64,000 nt of DNA, from positions 62,001 to 126,000 of the forward strand of contig NZ_WSZK01000015.1 of assembly GCF_009791395.1 (NCBI RefSeq). The letters are read 5' to 3'. Below are positions 25,144 to 33,829 of the stretch, in pieces. The number at the start of each line of letters is the position of its first letter. The stretch's first letter is position 1. The stretch comes from Halomarina oriensis. GTDB taxonomy: Archaea > Halobacteriota > Halobacteria > Halobacteriales > Haloarculaceae. Made by a program: the position numbers and the translations under genes. The notes under the pieces were generated by a model. It saw only the letters and a program-made list of their open reading frames with translations. It was not told the origin of the DNA and ran no database searches.

Positions 25144-26268
25144 TCAGTCCACCGGGAACCGCAACAGCGCGCCGACGCCGAAGGTGTCGGCGAACCCCGC
25201 GCCACGTTCGGTGTCGGCCGCGACGAGGACCGTCTCGCCGCCGCGCTCCTCGACTGCGGAATCGAGTCGCTCCCGTGTCTCGCGGGCCACCGTCGACGCG
25301 ACGAGCAGCGTGTCGACGGCCCCGAACTCGGTCGCCCGTTCCACGTCGCCCTCACCGTACGTGACCGCGCCGTCGTCCCGGAGACCGGCGTAGAACCGGT
25401 CGAGACGGTCGCGTGCTGCGCGCTGCTCGGCGTCGAGCAACTGCTCGCTCGCCTGCTCGACGAGGCGGTCGAGGCCCTGCTCGGTGGCGTACTCGACCGG
25501 GTAGGTCCCGAGCAGTCGCTCGCGGAGGCGGTGGTCGAGGTGGCCGTCGGCGACGAACCGGTCGGCCGTCGTCAGCGTCCCGCCGACGACGAGGCCCGCG
25601 ACGGGGGCCTCCCCGAGGAAGGCGTCGGCGGCGACGCGAGCGACGCGCTCGAAGAACTCCTGGGTCTGGCGCTCGCGTTCGCGGGCGAACCGCTGGGCGG
25701 ACTGCCCGCCGGCGCGGGTCTTGCCCATGACGCGACTGTCGCCGGTCCAGACGGGGACGACCCGCTCGCCGACGAGTCGGCCGACGGCCGCGCCGCCTCG
25801 TTCGACGACGACCAGACCGAACGTCGCCTCGGGAGCGACGACCGTTTCGAGCGGTCCCACGTCGAACCGGTCCGCACAGCGGTAGGTCGACTCGGCGACG
25901 GGACGGGGCAGGTCGTCGAAGACGAACGAGTGGAGGTCGCCGTCGACGACGCCGGCGTAGGCGACGAGGCCGTTTTCGGGCGTCCCGTCGTACGCGCGGA
26001 GCGTCCGCTGGACGCGGTCGAGCGCTCGCTGGACGCGCTCGCGGGTTCGTTTCGACCGGATGTGCTCGGCGCTCGCGTACTCGTCGGCGATACGTGCACG
26101 GACGGTCCGCAGCGACTTCCCCGGCGGCACGGAGACGGTGACGAGTTCCGTCCCCTCCCCGTGGAGCGAGTCGAGGTGCGCGATACGGTCGGTGAGGTTC
26201 CGGTCGGTGGTCCTGTCGGAACTGGTCGTCTCGTCGGTACTGGCGTGACTGTCGTCGGTGTCGGACAT
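25144..26268 (-). CDS. Archaeal release factor 1 paralogue with GGQ loop (Vms1/VLRF1-like peptidyl-tRNA hydrolase)
   Basis: A 374-residue eRF1/aRF1-fold protein. The catalytic GGQ is intact (GKTRAGGQSAQRFARERE, GGQ at about 187-189), so peptidyl-tRNA hydrolysis is plausible. The stop-codon recognition motif NIKS is changed to HIRS (AEHIRSKRTRERV, about 67-79), the decoding Cys-containing motif is absent, and the zinc-ribbon insertion of domain 3 is missing. It is about 40 residues shorter than true aRF1. The likely role is ribosome rescue or quality control rather than termination. ATG 26268 was chosen (MSDTDDSHAS). Confidence 0.8.
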   Translation of the reverse strand: MSDTDDSHASTDETTSSDRTTDRNLTDRIAHLDSLHGEGTELVTVSVPPGKSLRTVRARIADEYASAEHIRSKRTRERVQRALDRVQRTLRAYDGTPENGLVAYAGVVDGDLHSFVFDDLPRPVAESTYRCADRFDVGPLETVVAPEATFGLVVVERGGAAVGRLVGERVVPVWTGDSRVMGKTRAGGQSAQRFARERERQTQEFFERVARVAADAFLGEAPVAGLVVGGTLTTADRFVADGHLDHRLRERLLGTYPVEYATEQGLDRLVEQASEQLLDAEQRAARDRLDRFYAGLRDDGAVTYGEGDVERATEFGAVDTLLVASTVARETRERLDSAVEERGGETVLVAADTERGAGFADTFGVGALLRFPVD

Positions 26269-26508
26269 GGTGTGCTGGTGGCTGGGTGGTCGGAGACGGT
26301 TCGCGCGAGGTCCGGTGGTCGTCACGTCGGACCCCAGCACCAGCTACGAGGAGACGAGGCCGCCGCTCGGGGACCGCGAGCCCACACGGGCGACCGGAGC
26401 GAGACGGCGCATACACCGACCGAGGCGATGCGGTGTATAAAACGGTTGCTCAGGTGAGGTACCGTACCGCACGGTGGGTCGTGGTGGGGTCGCTCGCCCC
26501 GTAGCGAC

Positions 26509-27339
26509 TCAGAGCGACAGCGCGTCGGGTGCGGGTGGCATGTGACGCTTGTGCTCGCTCCTGGCGTAGAGTTCGTCCACCCGCTCGACGACCGACTCGT
26601 CGACGTCCAGGGTGCTCGCCGTCGCGGACGTCGAGAGCGGCCCGTCGACGTGGAGGACGAGGACGGCGTCGAGCAGGTCGTAGCTCAGCCCCATCTCCTC
26701 CTCGTCGGTCTGTCCGACCCACATCTCCGCGCTGGGTGGCTTCTCGACGAGGTCCTCGGGAACGCCGACGTGGGCGGCGAGCTGGCGGACCTGTCGCTTG
26801 TAGAGGTTGCCGATGGGGTTGCAGTCGACGGCCTGGTCGCCGTACTTCGTGTAGTAGCCCGTCAACGTCTCCGAGCGGTTGCCCGTCCCGAGGACGATGC
26901 GGGACTCGGCGTTGGCGACGAAGTAGTTGAGGACGCCGCGCGTCCGGACCCGAACGTTCCCGAGTGCCATCCGGTCGTCCACGCCTTCGGGGTAGGCGTC
27001 GACGAACGCGTCGACGATGGGTTCGATGTCGACCACGTCGTAGTCGATGTCGAGCATCTCGGCGACCCGTTCGGCGTCGCTCATGTTCCCCTCGGTGTTG
27101 ACGTCGCTCGGCATCACGAGGCCGTGGACCGCGTCCTCGCCGAGGGCTTCGACGGCGAGGTGGGCGGTCAGCGTCGAGTCGATACCACCCGAGAGGCCGA
27201 TGACCGCACCGTCCGCGCCGGCGTCCTCGACGACAGCCTCGACGAACGCCGTGATGTGCGCTCGGTGGGCGTCGAGTTCGTCGTCGGAGAGCGAGAGGTC
27301 GATGGGTAGTTCCTTCGGTCGGGCGACGGCGTCGCTCAT
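26509..27339 (-). CDS. nadE: NAD(+) synthetase (ammonia-dependent type)
   Basis: Makes NAD from deamido-NAD, ATP and ammonia. The 276-residue protein has the PP-loop GLSGGIDSTLTAHLAVEAL (about 48-66), the NaAD-binding region RTRGVLNYFVAN, LGTGNRSETLTGYYTKYGD and the P2-like region KPPSAEMWVGQTDEEEMGLS. It has no N-terminal glutaminase domain, so ammonia must be supplied directly. It is on the minus strand with its own start at ATG 27339; the neighbours show no functional link. Confidence 0.95.
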   Translation of the reverse strand: MSDAVARPKELPIDLSLSDDELDAHRAHITAFVEAVVEDAGADGAVIGLSGGIDSTLTAHLAVEALGEDAVHGLVMPSDVNTEGNMSDAERVAEMLDIDYDVVDIEPIVDAFVDAYPEGVDDRMALGNVRVRTRGVLNYFVANAESRIVLGTGNRSETLTGYYTKYGDQAVDCNPIGNLYKRQVRQLAAHVGVPEDLVEKPPSAEMWVGQTDEEEMGLSYDLLDAVLVLHVDGPLSTSATASTLDVDESVVERVDELYARSEHKRHMPPAPDALSL

Positions 27340-27565
27340 GTCGGTTCCCAGGAGTCCTGGGGACTAATAGCTGCCCTGTCGCGGGGGATTTCCGACCGTT
27401 CGTCCAGGAGTACCACCCCCTTCGGAGGCCGAACTGTGGAGGCTCCCGCTCTCACGTCGACCACGGGGAGTCGCTACGTTCAAGTGGGACGATAGAGAAC
27501 TGATGTGTAGCGCACCGTCGGCGAGCAGTTCCGAAGGAACCGCGAGGCTCGGTGCGACCACGGGA

Positions 27566-27636
27566 GCGCCGTTGGTCCAGTGGTAGGACATTGGCTTCCC
27601 AAGCCAATAGCCCGGGTTCAATTCCCGGACGGCGCA
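27566..27636 (+). tRNA. tRNA-Gly (CCC)
   Basis: A cloverleaf from 27566: acceptor GCGCCGT with ACGGCGC, D arm GGTCCAGTGGTAGGAC, anticodon stem TTGGC/GCCAA with loop TTCCCAA (anticodon CCC), and T arm CCGGG-TTCAATT-CCCGG. The discriminator base is A. No intron; CCA is not encoded. A partial copy of its 3' end lies at 27711. Confidence 0.95.
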
Positions 27637-27710
27637 GTTCTGTCCGAACGACGGTGAGGACGAAGTCAGTCACGGGGAGGAACCAGCGAGCGACCGCAGG
27701 AAGCGAGCGA

Positions 27711-27732
27711 GGTTCGACTCCCGGACGGCGCG
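27711..27732 (+). repeat. Partial duplicate of the tRNA-Gly 3' end
   Basis: Nineteen of 22 bases match the T arm and acceptor strand of the tRNA-Gly gene (27615-27636), in the same orientation and exactly 96 bases downstream. No other tRNA part precedes it. Such 3'-end copies are left by integrases that recombine at tRNA genes, or by decay of a tandem tRNA. Confidence 0.7.
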
Positions 27733-27844
27733 TGCTGCGAACGAACTCGGCAGTGGCGACGAGAACGCGCCGGTGCGGTCGGACCACGTCACACGTCGAC
27801 CGGTCGTCAGCGGACTTTTCACGCCGTCCTGCGAGCGCTAGCGT

Positions 27845-28645
27845 ATGTCACACGAGACGTTCACCGCCGAGAACGGACAGGCACACGTCGACGTCGATGG
27901 CCACCGGGCGGACGTGCTCATCGACCGCCCGGAGAAGCGAAACGCGATGAACCGGCCGGTCGTCGCCGCGCTGACCGAGGCGTTCGACTGGGTGGCCGAA
28001 CGGGACGAGGTTCGGGCCGTCACCCTGCTCGGCGAGGGGCCGGTCTTCTGTGCCGGGATGGACTTAGAGATGATGCGCGACAGCGACGCGACGAGTCACG
28101 AGGAGATCGGCGGGGACCTCCGTGCACTGTTCGAGCGTCTCGACGCCCTCAGGAAACCGGTGGTCGCGGGTATCAAACGAGCGGGGGTGGCGGGCGGGTT
28201 CGAGTTGACCCTCCCGGCGGACTTCCGCATCCTGGGCGAGGACGCGAAGTACGGCGTCGTCGAGGTGAAACTGGGGGTGTTTCCCAGCGGTGGCTCGACA
28301 CAGCGACTCCCGCGGCTGGTCGGACTGGCGCGAGCGAAGGAACTCGTCCTGACCGGGGAGTACGTCGACCCGGAAGAGGCCGACCGGATGGGACTGGTCA
28401 CCGAGGTCGTGCCCGACGACGCGGTGGACGAGCGGGCCCGCGAGTTCGCCGACGGACTCACGGAGAACGCGCCACTCGGGATGGAGCGGGCGTTGCGAGC
28501 GTTCGGCCACGCCTTCGAAGTCCCGCTCGACGCCGGCCTCGACGTGGAGGCCTCTCTCTCCGCGCCGCTGTACGACACCCACGACCACCACGAGGGGTTC
28601 AGTGCGCGAATCGAGGGGCGCGACCCCGAGTTCGAAGGGCGGTAG
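27845..28645 (+). CDS. Enoyl-CoA hydratase family protein, both catalytic Glu present
   Basis: A 266-residue crotonase. RPEKRNAMNRPVVAAL and GPVFCAGMDLEMM carry the CoA and oxyanion-hole features. Both catalytic Glu of hydratases are in place: one in AGGFELTLPAD and one in YGVVEVKLGVFPSGGSTQRL. The C-terminal tail EGFSARIEGRDPEFEGR closes the active site. It is probably a true enoyl-CoA hydratase in fatty-acid or amino-acid breakdown. It begins a plus-strand run with an SDR and another crotonase; gaps of 63 and 90 bases allow separate promoters. Confidence 0.9.
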   Translation: MSHETFTAENGQAHVDVDGHRADVLIDRPEKRNAMNRPVVAALTEAFDWVAERDEVRAVTLLGEGPVFCAGMDLEMMRDSDATSHEEIGGDLRALFERLDALRKPVVAGIKRAGVAGGFELTLPADFRILGEDAKYGVVEVKLGVFPSGGSTQRLPRLVGLARAKELVLTGEYVDPEEADRMGLVTEVVPDDAVDERAREFADGLTENAPLGMERALRAFGHAFEVPLDAGLDVEASLSAPLYDTHDHHEGFSARIEGRDPEFEGR

Positions 28646-28708
28646 ACGCCGGCGAGCGGGCCTCCCGAGAGGGGAACGTTATTGTGACCCCTGTGCGACC
28701 GGTGTGGT

Positions 28709-29560
28709 ATGAGTTTCCAACCCCCCGACCTGAGCGGTCGAACGGCGTTCATCACCGGGAGCACCCGCGGTGTCGGCAAGTCCATCGCGCTGTCGCTCGC
28801 CGACGCCGGCTGTAACGTCGTCTCGACGGGCAAGACCGTCGACGACAGCGACACCGACCTCGAAGGGACCATCCACGAGACCGCCGAGGAGTGCGAGGAG
28901 CGCGGTGTCGACGCCCACGCCATCCAGTTGGACCTGCGCGACACCGACCGGATTCACGCCGCCGTCGACGAGGCTATCGACGTCTTCGACGAGGTGGATA
29001 TCCTCGTCAACAACGCCAGCGCCATCCAGATCGCGTCGGTCGAGGAGATGCCCGCCAACCGGTTCGACCTGATGACCGACGTCAACGTGCGTGGGACGTA
29101 CGTCACCTCGCGGGCGTTCATCCCGCACCTGAAGGAGATCGGTGGCGGCCACATCCTGACGAACGCTCCGCCCGTCGAGATGACGAGCGCGCCCGGCAAG
29201 GCCGCCTACGCCTGGGCGAAGATGGGGATGACGTTCGTCACGCTGTCGCTGGCCAGCGAGTTGCAGAACGACGGCGTCGCCGCCAACGCGTTCTGGCCGG
29301 TGACGGCGCTCGACACCCGCGCGACGCGGTACTTCGGCCTCGGGACCGAGGCGGACTGGCGGACGCCGGACATCCTCGCCGACACCGTCCTCGAACTGCT
29401 CCGCCGTGACCCGACCGAGTTCTCGGGACACGCCGTCTACGACGAGGAGATACTCCGTGAGGCGGGTGTCGAGGACTTCTCGGGCTACAACGTCACCGAG
29501 GGTGACCCCGCGCCGACCTCCGCCCAGATGTTCGACCCGGCGTTCGCGCGGCCGGAGTGA
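28709..29560 (+). CDS. SDR family protein (HSDL2-like), catalytic Ser replaced
   Basis: A short-chain dehydrogenase of 283 residues. The cofactor motif is FITGSTRGVGKSIALSLADA, followed by LVNNASAIQI. The Tyr and Lys are present in AAYAWAKMGMTF, but the position of the catalytic Ser (the S of LNISPP in HSDL2-type proteins) reads LTNAPPVE, so Ser is replaced by Ala. The C-terminal region FWPVTALDTRATRYFG is typical of HSDL2-like proteins of lipid metabolism. It lies between two crotonase genes on the same strand, which supports acyl-CoA metabolism. Confidence 0.85.
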   Translation: MSFQPPDLSGRTAFITGSTRGVGKSIALSLADAGCNVVSTGKTVDDSDTDLEGTIHETAEECEERGVDAHAIQLDLRDTDRIHAAVDEAIDVFDEVDILVNNASAIQIASVEEMPANRFDLMTDVNVRGTYVTSRAFIPHLKEIGGGHILTNAPPVEMTSAPGKAAYAWAKMGMTFVTLSLASELQNDGVAANAFWPVTALDTRATRYFGLGTEADWRTPDILADTVLELLRRDPTEFSGHAVYDEEILREAGVEDFSGYNVTEGDPAPTSAQMFDPAFARPE

Positions 29561-29650
29561 CCCGCGCACGCTGAGCACGGCACGCCGACGCCCGAGCGGG
29601 AGGTTCCTCCGCGAACGAACGCTTTTGTCCTCACTGGCCGACCCACGGCC

Positions 29651-30439
29651 ATGGCCGAACCCGACTACGAGAACTTCGTGACGACGTTCGAGGACGGCGT
29701 CCTGCGTGCCGAGATTCACAGTACGTCGAAGATGAACGCGCTCAACGGGACGATGACCGAGGAGTTCCTCGACCTCGCCGTGCGACTCCACGAGGAACCG
29801 GTCCGGTGTTTCGTCCTCACGGGGTCCGACGGGGTGTTCTGTGCGGGTGGTGACGTCGGGACGTTCGTGAGTCCGGACGCCGCCGCCGAGATTCGGAAAG
29901 GGGCGTCGCTCCTCCACGACGCGGTCTACCACCTCGTCGAGGCCGACGTCCCGGTCCTCACCGGTGTCAACGGTCCCGCGGTGGGTGCGGGGTTCAGCTT
30001 CGCCATCCTCGGCGACTACGTGCTCGCCAGCGAGGAGGCGTACTTCCAGTTCGGCTACCCCGGCATCGGCGCGACCGGCGACGGCTCGTCGACGTACTTC
30101 CTCCCGCGGGTCGTCGGGCTCAGACAGGCCAAGCGTATCGCGCTGTTGAACGAGCGCATCGGGACCGAAGCGGCCGTCGACCTGGGGTTGGCGACCGAAG
30201 CCGTCGCCGACGACGCGTTCGCCGACCGACTCGACGAGATAGCGAGCGAGGTCGCCGAGGGCCCGACGGTCGCACTCGGCCGGACCCAGCGGTTACTGAC
30301 CGAGAGCACGGCGAACGACCTGGAGACACAACTCGCCGCCGAGACCGAGGGGATGGTCCGTGCGGCGCGGACCGACGACTTCGACGAAGGGGTCGCCGCC
30401 TTCGCCGAGAAGCGTCCGCCGGAGTTCGAGGGCCACTGA
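29651..30439 (+). CDS. Enoyl-CoA hydratase/isomerase family protein (PaaG-like), hydratase Glu residues absent
   Basis: A 262-residue crotonase-fold protein. Fold motifs are clear (GVFCAGGDVGTFV, VGAGFSFAILGDYVLA, LPRVVGLRQAKRIALLNERI). Both hydratase Glu positions are substituted: GAGFSFA has Ser where Glu is expected, and FGYPGIGATGDGSS has Gly. The GDGSS segment resembles the PDGGS of PaaG-type isomerases, whose Asp is catalytic, so an isomerase is more likely than a hydratase. The typical tail EKRPPEFEGH is present. Confidence 0.85.
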   Translation: MAEPDYENFVTTFEDGVLRAEIHSTSKMNALNGTMTEEFLDLAVRLHEEPVRCFVLTGSDGVFCAGGDVGTFVSPDAAAEIRKGASLLHDAVYHLVEADVPVLTGVNGPAVGAGFSFAILGDYVLASEEAYFQFGYPGIGATGDGSSTYFLPRVVGLRQAKRIALLNERIGTEAAVDLGLATEAVADDAFADRLDEIASEVAEGPTVALGRTQRLLTESTANDLETQLAAETEGMVRAARTDDFDEGVAAFAEKRPPEFEGH

Positions 30440-30520
30440 GCGCGCTCGCGGCGGCGTCGGTCGGGCGGGTCGGAGAAGCGTCGGTGAGCGGAGCACGGAG
30501 CCACGAGCGTGGCCGTGGCT

Positions 30521-30853
30521 TCAGGAGAGTCGGCCGGACCCCCACTCGTGGTACGAGCGGAGCGCGTCGGTGCCGGCGTCCGAGATGGTGTAGTAGTTCG
30601 TCCGGCGGTCGATCTCGCCTTTCGACACCAGCCCCCGGTTGACGAGCGTGTCGAGGTTCGGGTACAGCCGTCCGTGGGTGATCTCGCGGCCGGTCTGTTC
30701 TTCGAGCGTCTCCCGAATCCTCTGCCCCGAGGGTCTGTCCAGACCGACGATACAGTAGAGGAGGTCACGCTGGAACCCCGTCAACTGGTGAATCGTCTGG
30801 ATGTCGGCCTGTACGTTCTTCCCGCCGTCGATTGCTGTGTCCGAACCCAACAT
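30521..30853 (-). CDS. PadR family transcriptional regulator
   Basis: A 110-residue winged-helix regulator. The core LTGFQRDLLYCIVGLDRPSG, then EITHGRLYPNLDTLVNRGLV and YTISDAGTDALRSY, matches PadR-type haloarchaeal regulators, including the GRLYPNL recognition helix. The upstream region is AT-rich (CATAACAAATATC on the minus strand), suggesting a promoter and autoregulation. It is convergent with the crotonase gene at 29651; its targets are unknown. Confidence 0.85.
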   Translation of the reverse strand: MLGSDTAIDGGKNVQADIQTIHQLTGFQRDLLYCIVGLDRPSGQRIRETLEEQTGREITHGRLYPNLDTLVNRGLVSKGEIDRRTNYYTISDAGTDALRSYHEWGSGRLS

Positions 30854-31122
30854 GACCGATAGCTACCACCCGTCTGATATTTGTTATGGACTGTCAAGGC
30901 GGTGAGACGGTCGCAACGATGACTGTCCCACCGACTTCACCGACGGCTGCCCCGACACGTCGCCCGTTAGAAAGATGTTAACTCACATTCATGTTCGTAT
31001 TGCTGAGCTTACACGTTACACGGTGGCAGCGTCGGATACCCCTCGCGTGTCACGGAAGGGTGTGGTGGTCGGTGTCGTGGTCGGAGCGGTTCGCTCGCGC
31101 TCCCCGGCGGCGATGCGTTCGT

Positions 31123-31464
31123 TCAGGCGACGCCGGCGAAGGTCAGCGCCCACGTCCCCGCCGCGGCGCTCCCGAGGACCAGCGCCGCGAGGGCCGCCCG
31201 TGGGAAGTCCGAGACGTCCGTGTCCTCGGTGTGTTCCATCGCTCGCCCCGGACTGGCCCCGATGGAACCGGCGTCCTCGGCGGCGTGGACGGAGTTGTCG
31301 AACCCACCGAGGACGAACAGCGCCGGTGCCGCCGCGAACAGCGAGACGCCGAACGCGAGGTTGCCGAGCGGTATCGTCGTCCCGAGTGCGACACCGACGA
31401 GGGCGAGCGTGAGCACCCCGCCGTACCCCAGTACGTACCTGACGAACAGTGTCGTGGAGGACAT
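31123..31464 (-). CDS. Small haloarchaeal membrane protein
   Basis: A 113-residue protein with three hydrophobic segments: LFVRYVLGYGGVLTLALVGVAL (two adjacent stretches with GNLAFGVSLFAAAPALFVLGG) and AALAALVLGSAAAGTWALTF at the end. A polar loop of about 30 residues (residues 58-88) separates the last two. I do not recognise the family. No convincing gene lies in the 270 bases between it and the PadR gene. Confidence 0.6.
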   Translation of the reverse strand: MSSTTLFVRYVLGYGGVLTLALVGVALGTTIPLGNLAFGVSLFAAAPALFVLGGFDNSVHAAEDAGSIGASPGRAMEHTEDTDVSDFPRAALAALVLGSAAAGTWALTFAGVA

Positions 31465-31530
31465 CTGTCGACAGTACAGAACGTTACCGTCGCCTTGAGT
31501 GTTCGGGCGGCCGACACCGACACGTCCCCG

Positions 31531-31887
31531 TCAGCGTCGTTCGACCTCGGTAGTCCGGTCCGTCACCCGGTCGCCGGTGTTCCGCGTTCCCGCCGGTTCG
31601 AAGAGGAGGACGAACGCCGTCTCGTCGGCGACCGGGCGGTGTTCGACGCCCGCCGGGACGACGTGGAGGTCGTCCTCGGTCAGTTCGACGGCCCCGTCAC
31701 GGAACTCGACGCGAATCTCCCCCTCGACGACGAGGAACAGTTCGTCGGCCTCGGGGTGTGCGTGCCAGTCGAACGCCCCCTCCATCCGCGCGAGTTTGAC
31801 GTGCTGGCCGTTCAGTTCCGCGAGCAGTCGCGGCGACCACGGGGTCGCCATCGTCGCGGCCTCGGCGTCGAGTGAGGTCGGAGCCAT
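31531..31887 (-). CDS. Cupin domain protein
   Basis: A 118-residue single-domain cupin. Cupin motif 1 is FDWHAHPEADELFLVVEGEI (two His and a Glu as metal ligands) and motif 2 is LHVVPAGVEHRPVA (third His). The start was set at ATG 31887 (MAPTSLDAEA). The intact metal ligands suggest a small-molecule isomerase, dioxygenase or binding role, but nothing in the context identifies the substrate. Confidence 0.85.
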   Translation of the reverse strand: MAPTSLDAEAATMATPWSPRLLAELNGQHVKLARMEGAFDWHAHPEADELFLVVEGEIRVEFRDGAVELTEDDLHVVPAGVEHRPVADETAFVLLFEPAGTRNTGDRVTDRTTEVERR

Positions 31888-31995
31888 ACGACCCGGACGC
31901 ACCCCGTCGCCTTAGCCGGTACCGGTCGCTCGTATCCGGTGGATAACCGTCGGTAGTAGACGAGTACTGAACTACCTGGTCGTCGAGACAGTCTC

Positions 31996-33750
31996 ATGAA
32001 CGAATTCGTCTCCCTCGCCCGACCGGAACGGTGGGTCGAGCAGGACGACACCGCCGTCCGTGGCACGGCGTTCGTCGACGGCGACCCCGTCGACGCGGCG
32101 GCGCTCGCCGGCCGGGTCGCGGCCGTCGACACCGCCACAGCGTTCCGGCGGACCGTCGAGCGACTCGACGGGTTCTACGCCGTCGTCCGGGTCGTCGACG
32201 GGACGGTCTACGCCGCGACCGACCACGTCCGGAGCGTCCCGCTGTTCTACGCACCCGACCTCGGTCTCGTCTCCGACAGCGCGCGACTGCTCCGCGAGCG
32301 ACTCGGCACTCCCGCCGTGGACGGCGTCGCGGAGGCGGAGTACCTGACCGCCACCTACGTGACCGGCGACGAGACGCTCTATCGGGGCATCAGGACGCTC
32401 CGAGCGGGGGAACTGCTCGAACTCGACACGACCACGCCGGTGGAGGCCACCGGCCGCGTGCGGACCGAGCACCACTGGACCTACTCGCCGGGTGCGGCCC
32501 CCGACGCGCCGGAGGCGACCACCGGCGAACGACTCGCAACGCTGGACGACGCGATGGTGACGGCGTTCGAGCGCTGCCTCGCCGTCGCTGACGGGCGGCC
32601 CATCGCCGTCCCGTTGAGCGGCGGCTACGACTCCCGCCTCGTCGCCGCGATGCTCGTCCGACTCGGAGCCGAGGACGTCCGGACGTTCACCTACGGACAG
32701 GCGGGGAGCGCCGACGTGCGCGTCGCCGAAGACGTCGCCGACGCCCTCGACCTGCCGTGGCGACACGTCGAGTACACTGCCGACGACTGGTTCGAGTGGT
32801 TCAACTCCGCGGACCGGGCGGCCTACTACGAACGGGCCGACGACTTCGACGCCATCCCGAACCTGAGCGCGTGGCCGGCGGTCCGTCGACTCCGTGACGA
32901 GGGGTGGCTACCGGCCGATTCGGTCGTCGTCCCCGGACAGACCGTCGCCGGAATCGCCGGCCACCTCCCCCGGTCGCTCCTCGTCGCTGACGCCACCGTC
33001 GCCGACGCCGTCGACGCCGTCCTCGACCAGCACTACGTCCAGTGGGCACACGACGACGAGTTGGAACGAGCGTTCCGGACGCGAGTCCGCGGCGTCGTCG
33101 ACGGCGTCTGTGAACCCGAGGACCCCACGAGCGTCTACAGCGCCTGGGAGTGGCAGGAACGACAGGCGAAGTTCCTCTGTAGCGACGGCCGTATCTACGA
33201 GGACTGCGGTCTCGACTGGTGGTTCCCGCTGTGGGACCCGATGGTGGCCGCCGCGTGGGGCGCGCTTCCGGTGGACGACCGCCTCGACAAGCGCCACTAC
33301 ACGGAGTACGTCGAGACGCTGTACGCGGACGTCGCGGACGTCGGCCGTGACGCCGCCGAGCGAAACCAGGTGACCGACAGTCGCGTCACCGCGACGGTCA
33401 CCCGTGTCAGGAGTGCGCTCGCCCGGTCGCCGCTCGCGGGCGTCCTCCGCCCGGTCTACCGGCGCTACCGGACCCGGACCGACACGCGAGCGAGCGGGCA
33501 GTTGGGCCACCTCGGGATGCTCTCGCCGGAGCAGTTCGACCGCCTGTACACCGCCGGCCGGAGCCACCACGCCTTCCGAGCGCTCGAAGCCGTCGGGCGG
33601 GTGTCGTTCGCCCCGGCCCACGAGGACGGCTGGCCGGGCGAGGTGCTCTCCGTCGACGGACTCGACCGGACGCGGCCAGCGACGAACCGCGGCGTGGCGG
33701 GTCGGTCCACGAGCGACCCGCCGACGGAACTCGCCGAATCCGACGACTGA
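31996..33750 (+). CDS. Asparagine-synthetase-like protein lacking the glutaminase Cys
   Basis: A 584-residue AsnB-type protein. The C-terminal synthetase domain has the PP-loop PLSGGYDSRLVAAMLVRLG (about 206-224), so ATP-dependent adenylation is expected. The N-terminal domain has the class II glutamine-amidotransferase shape (YAVVRVVDGTVYAATDHVRS) but no Cys after the initiator Met, so it cannot hydrolyse glutamine in the normal way. The 60-residue insertion after the PP-loop (DWFEWFNSADRAAYYERADD) and the arginine-rich tail resemble AsnB-like proteins of polysaccharide and glycosylation clusters. The substrate is unknown; no partner gene is adjacent. Confidence 0.8.
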   Translation: MNEFVSLARPERWVEQDDTAVRGTAFVDGDPVDAAALAGRVAAVDTATAFRRTVERLDGFYAVVRVVDGTVYAATDHVRSVPLFYAPDLGLVSDSARLLRERLGTPAVDGVAEAEYLTATYVTGDETLYRGIRTLRAGELLELDTTTPVEATGRVRTEHHWTYSPGAAPDAPEATTGERLATLDDAMVTAFERCLAVADGRPIAVPLSGGYDSRLVAAMLVRLGAEDVRTFTYGQAGSADVRVAEDVADALDLPWRHVEYTADDWFEWFNSADRAAYYERADDFDAIPNLSAWPAVRRLRDEGWLPADSVVVPGQTVAGIAGHLPRSLLVADATVADAVDAVLDQHYVQWAHDDELERAFRTRVRGVVDGVCEPEDPTSVYSAWEWQERQAKFLCSDGRIYEDCGLDWWFPLWDPMVAAAWGALPVDDRLDKRHYTEYVETLYADVADVGRDAAERNQVTDSRVTATVTRVRSALARSPLAGVLRPVYRRYRTRTDTRASGQLGHLGMLSPEQFDRLYTAGRSHHAFRALEAVGRVSFAPAHEDGWPGEVLSVDGLDRTRPATNRGVAGRSTSDPPTELAESDD

Positions 33751-33829
33751 CGCCGGCTTCGGCGGCACTCGACGCCGGAGCGGACCCGACGGTGACCGGA
33801 GAACGACCGGGGGTGGTCGCGGCCGGCGC

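Noticed and set aside
27651-27732. A second, complete tRNA gene after tRNA-Gly
   Set aside because: Only the T arm and acceptor strand are present; no D arm or anticodon stem can be formed.
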